In this document: in pieces, positions 51,421-63,300 of the stretch
How positions within the stretch are numbered: position 1 is the first letter of the stretch
Layout of the letters: the number at the start of each line of letters is the position of its first letter
Assembly: GCA_018340375.1 (NCBI GenBank)
Contig: JAFFJZ010000002.1
Span: forward strand, 11,178,001 to 11,242,000
Direction: 5' to 3'
Origin: Gonatopus flavifemur
Taxonomy: Eukaryota; Arthropoda; Insecta; Hymenoptera; Dryinidae
DNA: 64,000 bases
Made by a program: the position numbers and the translations under genes
Notes under the pieces: model-generated
The model's database searches: none
What the model saw: the letters and a program-made list of their open reading frames with translations, nothing else
What the model was told of the DNA's origin: nothing

Positions 51421-53596
51421 TAGTTCTTACTCCCTCCTATCCACATATTTATATCCTCTTTTTTTTTCTTCCATTTCTGTTCAATCACATTCAAAATTGG
51501 AATCCTATGAAAACAAATAATCTCCACGTAATTCCTCGCATGTTCGTACCATACCGGAGTTTTATTTTATATATCCTTTATACAATCCTTCAATTTCATC
51601 ACATTTGAATAGACGTACGTCTGAATTCTCTTGATCGTAATGTAATGCGAACAATGTAATTATTAGAAAATCATTATAACATTCCCAGTCTGAGATCGTT
51701 ATTCCTTCTTACACACACACACACACACACACACAAGTTACCTCAATTTTCTTTCGTTTTTATATGTTCAATCATACAATCACATTTTCATTCAAACGAT
51801 TCGACTGTTTTTTGTTTTGCTTGTACAGTATACGGTAACTAAATTACCATATCAATTTGATTTCAAAACCTTACAACAATAAACACAGAAAAAAAAAGAA
51901 ATCTCTCCAAACGGATTCTAACAGATCGTTAATCTAAATTCAAAGAATATTTTGATCTCCCATTCTTCGTTCTCTCCCAAATTCCTCATCTCATCTTTCT
52001 TATTTTTGAATATCCTTCATTCCTTTCTTTGCTTCGTCATCTTATCGTTGAAGTCCTTGTACCTCGAACATTCTCTGTTGGTTCCACATTGAACAAAAAT
52101 ATCTTTAAAAAAAGGAGTGGCACGACTGCTTTGCGAGACAAAAGTAACGGATGGTAATGATGATCTTGATGTTTCACAATATTCTTTCATGCTCTATGTG
52201 TCGGTTGAAAGAACGAGAAAGAATACCGAGGAGACGATTAAGGCGAGTGTACCATTGCCTGACCATTTAAGTATCAAGTGTTGAGTAAAAAATTTATTTT
52301 ATGTCCATTAATAATAAATGAAGATCCGAAATATCTTCATTTTCATATTTGTTCGTTGTTCTCTCGATAGAAAGGGTTATTTTATAACATATATAACTGA
52401 TTGATGATCGGTTCGATATGAAAAAGATTGACATGCCAGGAACTCTGTCAGGATTTCAAGTGGATGAGATGCTCAAATTGGGAGATAATTGGAATGTATA
52501 ATAAGGTATAGGAATTGATCATTGTTTCTCCTTCTTTTGTAATCTAAGTACCATGAGAAAAAATAGGTATAGCAATTTCAAGTATGGTTATGGTATGGTA
52601 CATCGAAGATGTAACGATATGTCATGTGAATAGCTTGTAGTCTTCGTTCGATGTACCTTTGCCCCCAAATGAGGGATTTCGAGAAGTCAATTCGTAAAGA
52701 ATTCAATCGATTATAATTTTCTTATGTGTATTGCAAAACAAGGAAAAATTGCGTAACCACAAAATACAATACACACAAAGGCTCCTCCGGGTGGCATTAG
52801 GATCATGTTAGCAGATTCTTTTTAAAACTACCAATGAAAACGATTGAGCGTGAAAATTCAGTCTTACTATCGCTAGCTATAGTAGATACTTCTTTCAGAG
52901 ATGTCAAAAGGATTTAGGAAGGTCGCTTTTTATTGTTACTCCATTCGCATCACCCAACACTTGCCATTGACTCTGTGCACGCTCCTGTGGATTTAACAAA
53001 TCTAGGGGAAATTCAGATTTACAGAAAGTTCCTTTCAATGTGGCTTTTTGTAAAGTTTTCAAAATTCGATGACAATGGAAGGTTAGGAGGTGTTGCTAAA
53101 TTGCGTGACTCATCACGACAGTTTCAGCTGCTGTACATCGTATATAAAGTAGATTGCGTTACGAAATATATTGTAAAGGTCGAAAAATGATGTGTTTAGT
53201 GAAGATTAAGGGTGTATTTATTTCGTAATATATATCAAAATGACTTCGCATCGATCGATAACAATGTTCCTATTCGATGAATTGGGTTACTTTTCTTTTT
53301 TTCATTTCCCCTCTCTTACTCACACTCCATACTTTTAAAGAAGCAGAGTTGTTTGATATATTCCAAATTACAGTTGTTTTTTTATCATCTCAAACCATAA
53401 AACCCTTCGTGAGCCATCGATGGGTGCCCAATGATGCCCCATTATTCGGTGGATTACGTTTTCCATTCATACGCATTTTCCCCCCACGTGCTCAAATATT
53501 GCCTCAACGTCTGGTCAGACTTCACAGAATTTGAATTAACAATCTCTTAAAATCTCGTTATATTTAAAATACTCCCGCGAAAGAAAAATGTAACAA
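51421..53596. other. AT-rich interval, microsatellite only
   Basis: (AC)n at 51711-51735. A short inverted repeat GGTACATCGAA / TTCGATGTACC brackets 52598-52658. The frames 52933-53190 and 53277-53534 (85 codons each) have no recognised motif. Confidence 0.4.
51711..51735. repeat. (AC)n microsatellite
   Basis: Twelve AC units. Confidence 0.95.
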
Positions 53597-54151
53597 CCCA
53601 AGCGTGTATTGCTTATAATGACAATGATTCCCAGGCTGGGTCCATCCTCTTTAACCCAGTATTGGGGAATGACGATGGGGCCCATGTTGGCTCAATCTTG
53701 GCCCTATTGTGCCTTCCCATACAATTATAGTTGGTAGAAAATGAAAATAATGGATCTTGAATTTGAACTTAACCCCAATTTGGACCAGCGTTAGGCCAAG
53801 AATGGGGTGAATTTATATCCCGAGCAGCGTGTATGAATTTTGATCCAGTCTTGGGCCTATTTAGACGCGATGAGGCTCGACACTAGACCCAAGACTAGGC
53901 CAAAGTGAGGCTGAAATTTATGCCCGCTGGGGTAGAATTCAAAACAATTTTCCAATTTCAAAAAAGAAAAGGAAGGAGCGGTATTGATTGCCTAGTCTGG
54001 GTTCATGCTGGACCTATGGCGTTACCAATCCTCGGGCAAAGCAATACAGCCAAGCTGGGAACGATTTTATCATCTCAGGGTTGGCCCTATTTGTCTGTCC
54101 AGCTTAGCCACCCTGAGCTTAGATTCGGCCCGCTGTTAATACACACTTGGG
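53597..54151. mobile_element. CCCAAGYGTGTATT-TIR element with GGCCCA/TTGGGCC words
   Basis: CCCAAGCGTGTATT at the left and AATACACACTTGGG at the right are inverted repeats with one mismatch. The 555-base interior is filled with CCCAGGCTGGGTCC, ACCCAGTATTGGGG, TTGGCCCTATT, GGCCAAGAATGGGG, CAGTCTTGGGCC, GACCCAAGACTAGGCC, AGCCAAGCTGGGAAC and related words. The left terminus resembles 19938. The word content overlaps the 34.3 and 16.6 kb segments. The frame 53905-54162 lies within it. Confidence 0.75.
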
Positions 54152-54852
54152 AATGTATTTGATTGAAGCCTATTTTGAGTGTAAAGTAAGTAACAATCCC
54201 CGACACAATGGAAAAGACTGGATTTCAGTTCATTTTCAAATTAGAACGCAGATAATTCAAGCCACACTTTTTGTACTCCCATTCCCTGGCAATCTAATTG
54301 AATAATGAAGGACTATCATCATTCAGGTACTACACTGTATACCGTGTATCCGTAAATTATAAATCTGAGCATTAATTAAACGATTATCGTGAAAAGAGGG
54401 TTGAAACGATGGACTCTCTTGACTCTTTCTATCCGATAGAAACATACGTTCATTCCTGTTTCATTCGTGGTATGAAACGGAGTTATTCAAGGAAAAAATG
54501 AATAAATCAACATGGAACGAAATTGAAACGATCGCGGTGGAAACTGTTATTTGCGAGAACGAGTCCTGCTGTTTGGTTCATGATACTAATCAAATCTTGG
54601 TATCACGTCGGTGAAGTAACGATTGAATGACTTCGCGGATTCGCGAAACCGATCGCAATTTAAATTCGAAAGTCTATCCTCTGAAAGCCCGCTCCCGGAA
54701 CTCCTACTCTCTAAATGACATTTTGTATCGATCGATTGTGTCGATATACGCTATGAATTCGTATATAATATACACATGTTGTATTACAAAGCACTTCCTA
54801 ATGGCATATGAATGCCACTTGTTGATTTCATTTGTATTATAATTCAAAAATT
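54152..54852. other. Interval, one shared string only
   Basis: GACACAATGGAAAAGACTGG at 54202-54221 recurs almost exactly at 57052-57071 inside the MITE there, so a fragment of that family may be present. No gene was recognised. Confidence 0.4.
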
Positions 54853-55067
54853 CCCAGATAACAATTTTGAGGAATTCTTCCGGAACATTCTAAAAGATAT
54901 CTTAAAGAATTCTAAAAGATGTCTTATGAAACACTTAAAGACGTCTTAACGATACCTTCAGAAGACTTCCAAAAGATATCTTTTGGTGTTTCATAAGACA
55001 TCTTTTCGAATTCTTTAAGATATCTTTCAGAATGATCCAAAAGAGTGATCCAAAATTGTTATGTGGG
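54853..55067. mobile_element. Hairpin MITE with CCCASATAACAATTTTG termini
   Basis: CCCAGATAACAATTTTG and CAAAATTGTTATGTGGG are inverted with one mismatch. Arms of ~93 bases continue through AAAGATATCTTAAAGAATTC, AAAAGATGTCTTATGAAACA and AGACGTCTT/AAGATATCTT. The repeated word is AAAGATRTCTT. Termini link it to the interrupted element at 32044-33259. Confidence 0.88.
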
Positions 55068-56795
55068 TTCGGAAGATTTGAAGTATGCAATTTTTAAGAG
55101 CTCTGATTTCGTCTGGGTATTCCGAAGTTTGTGAAAGAAATGCCTAATTATAGATTCAACCCGGAGAAAATATGATTCATATATTATATTTTAGTGTGGA
55201 AATTGACTCTGGTGAACGTTACAAAGAAATTAAATAGAAACGTTTTGGAATCTGAAGGAAATCACCAAGTCGAACAATACGAAATACAATGTGTATTCGG
55301 AATCAACTTTTATCTGTATGCGTGAACAACAAATGGAATGAACGTACCTAAATTCCTGAGCTGAGATCGAAAATCTCATTAAAAAGCCCTCCAGAGATGT
55401 AATGGTCTTGTGAACGTGCGAAAGTGTGGGGTCTAACGAAAACTCATTCATGATTAATTGCCAGTCATATTTTTCTGTAGAGTATCCGTCAACCTTTCTA
55501 TTTTTTCTTCCTTTTCTTATTTGACCGTGGAACTTTTGCCTTCATGATTTTTTGAATTATCTGTCGAGGTAATCAATTTTATGAATATTTGAAATACTAT
55601 TTCTATATACAAACGTGACCTCAACAATCCCCTTCTGTTACTTTAGAAATGTGAATGATGTGTAACACGTGGCAAGCATTATGATTGTTACAATCAAAAT
55701 TTAATAAAATTCCATCCGGCCGGTGCTTATCTGTCATGGGATCTTAATTGAAAAATACAACTTTTTTCAATGGAAAAGAACATTTTATTGAAATTTTAAA
55801 TGAAACTCTCATGACTGCTGATAAAAATTTTGATGAACGATAAAAATCATAATATTCGAAGAGGTGACAACGTATTGCGATTAAAAATAAAATCGCTATC
55901 ATATTACAATCCGATAACATTGATTTCTTTGCTTCTCTGTTTTCTTCCCTCAAAAGTATCCAATCTCTGCAGACGCAACAATTTTGCTTTGATACCACAA
56001 GTGGAAGTAGAATTTACCAAGAAAGACTAAGCATAATATTGATATAGTAGTTGATGTAAGAGAACCTTGATACGAGGCAGGCATGCAGGCAAGCACGACA
56101 ATGATGGAATAAATCTCCTAGCATCCTCCTAGCTCAAGCGTTATACGCAACCTTGTTTGTATTAAATTTGATGTGAAGTCAGATTCTATTCTGGATTATC
56201 TCTCTCTCCCCTACACACTCTTTTTCTCACTTTTCATCATTTTATCTTTTTCCCTGAAAAAGTGTTCTACTAAGCAAGTGAGAACTGAATCAATTCTGTA
56301 ACCAGACATCAGCAAGTAACAGATCTCTTTCACGTTCCTTTCTTCGCTTTGAATCTCCTGTCGTGGGCCCCGAAGATAACCCGAGCAATGCAGCGTGGGC
56401 GAGCAACCGTACAATCTTGAACTCCTCCCTCCCCACATAGCTCTTCGAATTTCTGCAATTGCAGCTGAGATTAAAACGACCCACGATCGTATCTAACTGG
56501 TATCTGTGAATCCAAAACGATGGTGTAATGGAGAAAAAACAGATTGACGTGTCGATGATTATGGATTACGAATGTTATCTTTATCACATCGAATGTGATA
56601 AATGGGAATTTCTGATTTCTCTTTTCGAATTCGAATCTTGTGGAGTAATGACACTTAATCGTTGTTGATACAAATTTTTGTCATTTGTCTTATTCGATAA
56701 GAAGATTCGGTATGATATGATTTCCCACTGAACGAAATCATCAAAATCTTTCAATGGAAATTTGCAAAATGATTGGGTGAGATTGTAAGATGTCA
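55068..56795. other. AT-rich interval, nothing recognised
   Basis: A GC-richer patch lies at 56340-56490. Minus-strand frames 56211-56438 and 56290-56484 overlap in different frames and carry no motif. Confidence 0.4.
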
Positions 56796-57255
56796 AAAAA
56801 TAGTTGCCAGATTTTTAGCGATTTTTGTCTCTGAATATCTGGTCGGAGACCGATAAAATTTTTATCTGATTTTGTCCAGAACTGCCAAATTCGAATATCG
56901 TGTCAAAAACTGACAGTAAATTTTAGAACGGTTCCGTTCGGAATTCACGACTGGTACACTGTAGAAAGTTCAGATTCATTTTCAGTTTATTGTAAGACGC
57001 AACTGAAACTAGTCCTGTTTCAGCTGAAAGTAAGCACAAAAAACAAATGCTGACACAATGGAAAAGACTGAATTTCAGTTAGATGCAGCCACTTTCAGTC
57101 GGACTCTTTACAGTGTAGATCCAGTGAAAAACTGAAAAAAGTTCTCCTGATAGGTTTAAAGAGGATGTTCGAAATCGGATAGAAAGCTTCTCAGTTTCTG
57201 ACCAAATTTCCAGAGACAAAAACCACTCAAAACCTGATAACAATTTGTTGAGCGG
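56796..57255. mobile_element. Inverted-repeat element containing a nested MITE
   Basis: AGTTGCCAGATTTTTAGCG, TTTTTGTCTCTG and ATCTGGTCGGAGACC on the left are inverted as GACCAAATTTCCAGAGAC, AAAAACCACTCAAAACCTGA and TAACAATTTG on the right. The TA-flanked MITE 56957-57115 sits between them. Outer ends are approximate. Confidence 0.55.
56957..57115. mobile_element. TA-flanked MITE with CACTGTAGAAAG termini
   Basis: CACTGTAGAAAGTTC and GGACTCTTTACAGTG are inverted repeats, with TA at 56955-56956 and 57116-57117. The interior contains CAGTTTATTG, CAACTGAAACTAG, GTTTCAGCTGAAAG, AATTTCAGTTAG and ACTTTCAGTC words in both orientations. At 159 bases it is among the shortest of the class. Confidence 0.88.
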
Positions 57256-57820
57256 ATCTGACAGCCATTTCCAACAGGATTACTTGTAGGAGTATATTTC
57301 TTCCACACGGGATAGGTTGTAATTTTTATAGAGTTCCTCAAAATCATCCCACTGAAAATGATCATCGGGTTGACCTGACATTTCAGGAAGTTTTGACGAG
57401 GTTATTGAACCGGGTCAGGCTAATCTCTTAAAGACTAAATTCAAACAGCACCGGGAGGAATCTTCATGCGTTCAGTTTATTCCATCTCAACGGGAACGAT
57501 AAGTCAAGAGCATGTCGAGATTTTTGCCAAAGTGAACGTTTTTTTTGACAAAATGTTCAGAAACTCCTGAATTAATTAATAGATCAGGTGACACCCCATT
57601 CTACACGATGCCTTAAAATCAGGCCTTATCTGATCCATTTTTTATTTCAAAAGCTTCTGAACATTTTGTCAAAAGAAGGATGATCACTTGAGCAAAAACT
57701 TTGACTCATTGTTCCCATGGGGATGGATATTCTCAGAAGATGATTATCCAAAACAGTCTATCCAAATGGAAGAATTTCAGTAAAATTTCAATTTTCACAA
57801 ATTTTGAGTGAAGGGTTTTT
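57256..57820. other. AT-rich interval, possible decayed inverted repeat
   Basis: TTTTTTGACAAAATGTTCAG (57541-57560) pairs with CTGAACATTTTGTCAAAAG (57656-57674), suggesting a small hairpin element of ~135 bases. Nothing else was recognised. Confidence 0.5.
57541..57674. mobile_element. Small hairpin element, TTTTGACAAAATGTTCAG arms
   Basis: TTTTGACAAAATGTTCAGAA at 57543-57562 is the inverse of TTCTGAACATTTTGTCAAAA at 57654-57673 over 20 bases. The interior AGATCAGGTGAC...CAGGCCTTATCTGATCC adds an inner pair. Confidence 0.6.
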
Positions 57821-57824
57821 TTAA

Positions 57825-58011
57825 CCCTTTCCGACACAGACCTATATTTGTCTGTGATGTGTCCTAAGACCTTTTACGTTTTTTCCATTTGCTCATTCAT
57901 TTACTAGAACCTTATCAGAGATGAAGCTACAGTGAATGATTAATTCATATTCTACAGTTACAAACGCATTAAAAACCATCGTCCGATATTTGGACCAAGT
58001 GTCGGAAAGGG
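57825..58011. mobile_element. piggyBac-type MITE
   Basis: Thirteen-base perfect TIRs (CCCTTTCCGACAC and inverse) sit between TTAA at 57821-57824 and 58012-58015. It is 187 bases long with no transposase. The termini differ from the 30425 element beyond CCCT, so this is a second, independent piggyBac-type family. Perfect ends suggest recent activity. Confidence 0.93.
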
Positions 58012-58015
58012 TTAA

Positions 58016-59170
58016 GCGAATTCTAGAGTATTTCAAAGATATTCATAGATGTTGAGAAAAATCAGCAAGAGTTTCAGCCAGGTCATTTTCCTGCCAGTGC
58101 ATTAAAGATCTATAGTAAACAATTCAGATCCCAAGTGCCTCCACTCATCTCATTTTACTCTCCTGGATTTTCATCGGGATAAAATCTGTATGATCGCTAC
58201 GAGATGAAATAAACGATCGTACATGATTTTACAAATTCTTTTCGAATTCAATTTACATGAAACCTGCATTTTGAGTATCTCATATAAAGAAACTTGATGT
58301 CATAAATCACCCGACTGAAATTCCAACCTTCAATCATCGCGACGTCAATGCAAAGAAAGCCTTTGTTGACTCATGAAGTAGAACCTGTGAAATAGTATTG
58401 TTGTTTGAGATGCGTCATAGTGAAGAGAGCCAGGGCAGGTCAAGTACTTTTCTTCCTTCTCTTTTCATCTCTCACGCAAGTCTATGCATGCGGAACCGGT
58501 GAACCAAGGGCCTCCATGTTGCGATTGGTTCACCTGTGTTCGCCTCAATAGTGGTCAATGGGGGAAAGTCGGACGATAAGTCAACGAGCTAGAGGGTTCG
58601 ACTACGTATCATACACAAATATATATAGCTAACAATAAGACATTCTCAGCTACCTGTCTTGTATTATTAGTCTTGCACAATGACACCGAGTAATCTATGA
58701 GGTTTTAAATATGTACACGTACATGAATATACATAGAATATACATACATATATACTTATGTATCTCTTAACGGCCGACTACGTTTGCTTCTGTGTGGATG
58801 AACTTTGAACGCATAAATTTTACCATATCAATGGTCACTGAGATAAGAGCACAGAAATAATATATCATGAGATTTTAATCTAGATTTCTCATAAATATTT
58901 TGTATACGCGCATTGATTGTGGATTTTTATTCTTCTATTTTTTTTTCTTCGTCGAGCATTCGATATATGTGGTAACATTATTGGATGGAGATATTGAACA
59001 ATTGAAAGAATGTAGGCTCATATATTACACGAAGGATATAAAATAATTCAGTGCAGTTGAGACAAATTTTGTGATGCGATTCGATCCAGACAAGTGAATA
59101 GGAATTTTTCTTTATTGCTTCTAGTAATTGACTCCTACAACAATCATATCATTCATCAAGAGACGCGGTA
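58016..59170. other. Interval with one small higher-complexity patch
   Basis: 58430-58610 is less AT-rich and contains the inverted pair GGTGAACCAA (58499-58508) / TTGGTTCACC (58525-58534), the latter overlapping a CACCTG E-box. The remainder is AT-rich without recognised features. Confidence 0.4.
58499..58534. promoter_or_regulatory. Perfect 10-base inverted repeat around 16 bases
   Basis: GGTGAACCAA and TTGGTTCACC pair exactly. The sequence is unlike the transposon words nearby. It could be a dimer binding site or a small hairpin. Function is inference. Confidence 0.3.
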
Positions 59171-59423
59171 CACGGAAAAAAATAATTGGCTATCATTTGG
59201 ATAGCTAAAAATTAACTACAGCAGCCATTTTTCAGCTCCTGCAGCTACTCATTTAGCGGTAGCAGCAAGAAATGTAGCTGTCGCAGCGAAAATTCAACAG
59301 CTAAATTATTTGGTTATCCAAATATCAATCACGAAACCTGTGCAGCTAAAGAATAGCTACAGCGGTTAAAAAAGGGTGCTAAAAAAGTGAGCAGCTGTAA
59401 CAGTTATTTTCTTCTTTCCCGTG
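59171..59423. mobile_element. TA-flanked MITE, CACGGAAAA termini, AGCTA/TAGCT words
   Basis: CACGGAAAAAAATAA and TTATTTTCTTCTTTCCCGTG form the terminal repeat, with TA at 59169-59170 and 59424-59425. The interior repeats TTGGCTATCATTTGGATAGC, CAGCAGCCATTTTTCAGCTC, TTTAGCGGTAGCAGC, TGTAGCTGTCGCAGCG and CAGCTGTAACAG. It is the same type as 30189 and 47234. Confidence 0.85.
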
Positions 59424-61582
59424 TAGCGTCTCGACGCCAAGTACATGGAAAATATGAAAAAACAAACCCCTGGAAAATAAAAAAAAAACATGTGTAAGTT
59501 ATTGAGTGAAACAAAGCAGAAGTCAGGCGCTATCGTGTATCTTTACACGGAAACCAAGATTTTCTGTAGTCAAAAAATCTTGAACCCACAATAACTCAAC
59601 ACATAATGTACTTCGGGGAAAAGATAATTACACTTTTGCTATATAATTCGACTACGCACTTTCGATTGAACACACTATGAACTTGATCTGTTTATGCGAT
59701 ACTGAGATATAAACGTTTTCAAATTTTATGCGATCAAAATATCAGATTTCTTCGTCATAATCATCATTATTCTTCCAATCACGGTAGAGGGTGTCATCCT
59801 TGGGATTTTTCCGACGTATACATTTCTTCTGTCTCTTCCTTTCTCTCAGCCAACCCTAACGTTTCTCTTTCTTCTTTCAAACATCCAAAAATCACTTTGA
59901 ATACAATTTAAACAAACTGAAGTTACAATATACAAGAAATCGTTTACATACCATTTGGATAACCGAATGTACTTGGCGTCTCATATTGATTTCACATCTT
60001 TTTTTTCAAATGAAGCATATCCTGTTGTATCTTATCGAAATTCTTATTGCAGAAAAATTTTCGTTCGAATGTTTTTTTAGATCTTTTTTGTTTAGAATTG
60101 ACCACATTTTCATGTACTGGGCGTCATTTTTTTTTTACTTTTTTGAAGTTTTTTGTATTGGAATATTCAATAATTGCATCGAATAGCGAAGAGATGGAAA
60201 TAGAAAGATTCCAAAGCTTGGCGGAAACGTAGGGTGAAATCAATGAAAGTTCAGTCTGGCAAGAATTTTCCCAGATCAGAAACTGTTTCGACAACGCAAC
60301 TAAAATTGTGACATGCTCGCCATCATGTCGCCATGGCGTTTTCACATAAAGCATTGTTATTGTTGGGTAAAACCAAATGAGGACGCCACAGTGAAGACGT
60401 TGTATGCATCCTCACAAGCTTAGTGAAGTTCAGATAAAATATTCACAGCACGATAAGTTACAAAATATTCAGAGTATGCTTTTGTATCTGGGTTAGTGCG
60501 ATTTCGATCAAATTCTCTCCTCAATTGTTTTCAATTTGAAACCCGACTCAACGAGCTTCGGATGTGTCTCCCCACACTTTCAGATATCCAAAAATCTTCT
60601 CGCGTCTCTAAAATATCTAAAACTTGTCACAGAAATATCACAAAATTTCTTATTCAGGAGTGTTTTCAGCGACAATCCAATTTCTTTGACAGGTCGAGAT
60701 ATCTGAATATCTAAATATTCAAACACGAATAGCCACAATAGGAAAAAAGAACTATCATTATTGTGAGCGTAATTCGGATAACGGTCATCTGCATTGTCTG
60801 AGTCACCATGCACGCAAGTCAACTTCTGTTCTACCTGCAACGACGACATATCTCGTGCTGCTGCTTGTACGAGTCAGGTACAATGGAGAGAATGTGGGTG
60901 TTTATAAGACTTCACGCTGTACGCCTCTGCGCGTTAGAACAACACTCAAGAATGAAGTTATGTTGGTATTTATCCAGGTAGGTTCTGATTTTCTGTATTT
61001 AGATTCTAGAGACATGTGTACGCGAAGGTGTGATACGTAAATCCATTGAAAATGAAATTCTAGGAGAAAAATTCGTTTCTGTCATGTCAGATGAATATGG
61101 AATGAAAATTATTACCCAATCGAAACAATGGTCTCGAAGAATGTCAGTGTAATTTTATGGGGGCTTGGAGATCAAAAAGAAATATCAATCACTGAATGAG
61201 CAGTAGGAATTCTTCAATGTTATCGTTTCAATGAACTTGCGAAAGCATTATTACGTTGTAATTTATATTACGTGAATCTACAATCTCTTTGTAAAATGAG
61301 CTTGCATAATTTTCTTCGTCGGTTCAATTAGATTTTGTTTCGAGGAAAAGGATGTATTGTAGTAGAGCGTTTCGAATTTTGCAGTCACAGTCCGAAGTTG
61401 CGATCAGAGGTTGAGTATGTGCTATGAATTTTTATAGGGTATCTAGATATGCTGTGTTTCTAGGAGCAATGCAAAATGTGCTCCACTTACTCGTGTCAAT
61501 TAAATAAATTGATTCTCAGAAAACAATACCTCCTGGTTGAAGATGGAGGAACGTTGAGAGTTTCTGCAAAGTTACCTAATTA
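59424..61582. other. AT-rich interval, nothing recognised
   Basis: No repeats or coding frames supported. Paired opposite-strand frames at 59986-60354 and 60496-60849 are low-information shadows. Confidence 0.4.
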
Positions 61583-61999
61583 CACGAAGAAAAACAATTC
61601 GCTGTGACAGAGAAATCTTATTTTGCTGGATACCTTTTGCTAGAGCAGTGAATTATTAGCTGTGAGAGCGATCTATTCTCCATCACAGCTACGATAGCCA
61701 ATTTTCAACTGCTGCAGCAAAAATATTGACTTCCCCGGTCAAATTTGTTTGCTGTTCTACATATGATACCGTAATTTTGCTGGAAGAGCGAACATTTTTT
61801 GCTGTCACAAGGAGGAGATATTTCATTGAATGTTACAATGTAGTCCCCTGATCCGGTGCTACACTGTAATATTTGATGAAATATCTTCTCCGTGCACAGC
61901 TGAAAAATTATTGCCGTAGCTAACAAAATTGCTGCAATAACAAATAGTTTGCTGTCACAGTAAAAAATTTGCTGCTCCAGCAAAATTCGATCTTGACGT
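61583..61999. mobile_element. GCTG/CAGC-word MITE with a nested hairpin
   Basis: It starts CACGAAGAAAAACAATTCGC after TA (61581-61582). The words TTGCTGGATACC, TTAGCTGTGAGAGCG, CAGCTACG, CTGCTGCAGCAAAA, TTTGCTGTCACAGTAAAAAA and TTGCTGCTCCAGCAAAA align with the interior of 47234-47581. The right terminus is decayed (no CCGTG), so the end is approximate. A small hairpin (61806-61894) is inserted in it. Confidence 0.65.
61806..61894. mobile_element. Nested 89-base hairpin MITE
   Basis: CACAAGGAGGAGATATTTCA, then TTGAATGTTACAATGTAG, pairs with CTACACTGTAATATTTGATG and AAATATCTTCTCCGTG. The arms are ~36 bases with a ~15-base loop. The CACGGAG-type terminus matches the larger MITE class. Confidence 0.75.
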
Positions 62000-62555
62000 A
62001 GTAAAGATTGTTTTGGAATTCAGCTACGATTTGTAAGAAGAATTCTTAAAAGCTCCATTAACAGTTAGAATTTGAATTCCACAAATTATTGACTATTAAT
62101 GAATTCCGAATTATTCAAGACAGTGATTGATTTTCAATTACACAAAAATTGTCAGGACCATTTCGAGTATGAAGTTTCTTTCTTTCTTTCTTGGTCTGGA
62201 AAGTGGAATTTTCTCTTTCAAAATTGAGCAACACGTTCCAAATTCCTCCGGAAAGAAAAATGTTCTCCATATTTGGAATTCAATTCTTTCCCAAGATGGT
62301 TCACAAAAATATTGATTTATCTCTGATAGTTGAGGAATGACAAGATGATCCTGCCCCAGTTACGATATACCATACCAAATGTGACCCGATTGAACAAAAG
62401 CTCTTCACAAAGCCCAAAACAAATTCCGAAGTTTGCAAGGAGGACTATTGATTTTACAATCATAAATCTCTGTCCGGCATAATTTAACTCTACGACAAAG
62501 TTATGCTCGATTAAGCATCGAGTTGCGATTGTAACTTACAACCCCCTTAAAAACG
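62000..62555. other. AT-rich interval, nothing recognised
   Basis: No repeat or gene supported. Confidence 0.5.
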
Positions 62556-62960
62556 AGACCGTCCTTTTATTTCTGTTTAAACTCGTTCTACTCGTTTTCC
62601 ATCGTGTATCCGCGCGTACACGTTTTGTCGTCGTCATCTTGGTCGTCGGGAAGTCACCTACATGTCACCCCTAACTGGCAGTAACAGCAAAAGCAGCGGT
62701 ACAAGCACACACGCGCGCGCGTTTTGCCAATTGGCAGCTGCCATTTCGGTAATGAATCGGGAAGCCAGGATCTGTCCTTCGCTGATTTATCGGCTGATTA
62801 GCATACGCTCTGCAAAATTCATGGGGTGAATACACTGCATCAATGTACTCATATGCTCTATATACATACATGCATACGTAGATGCGCTCTTGTTTCGTGT
62901 AAGACTCTCTCAGCTGCTGGAATAACAAATTCAATGCTCTCAAACCGCTTAAAAAGTCGA
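62556..62960. other. Higher-complexity CpG-containing island
   Basis: It is less AT-rich and contains alternating ACACGCGCGCGCG (62708-62721), the palindrome TGCCAATTGGCA (62725-62736) and an adjacent CAGCTG E-box. No TIRs. The minus-strand frame 62671-62943 (90 codons) has no recognised motif. It may be regulatory. Confidence 0.3.
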
Positions 62961-63300
62961 ATGCGAGATTAAAAAAAAGAGCACGTGTTCATATAATTAA
63001 ATTTCACGTGCGTTCGAGATCATTTCGATCTGATTACATTGTTTCTCGAATATGAAGCACAAAGAATCTTTACCTCATCTTCAATGAAAGAGATACTTGT
63101 AACGAAAAATATTGTACGCGATATTTTATTCACGACAAAGACTGGAGAACGTGTGTTTGAAATATGCGAATGTACAGAACATATATCAAACGTTATCGCG
63201 TTCTATTTTTTTTCTTCCTCATTGATTATGGGATACCCAGTTTTTTCTTTCTCGCGATTTAGAAACGTTGTATGAAAAACGACGACAACAATAAACGATA
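62961..63300. other. AT-rich interval, nothing recognised
   Basis: No repeat or gene supported. Confidence 0.5.
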
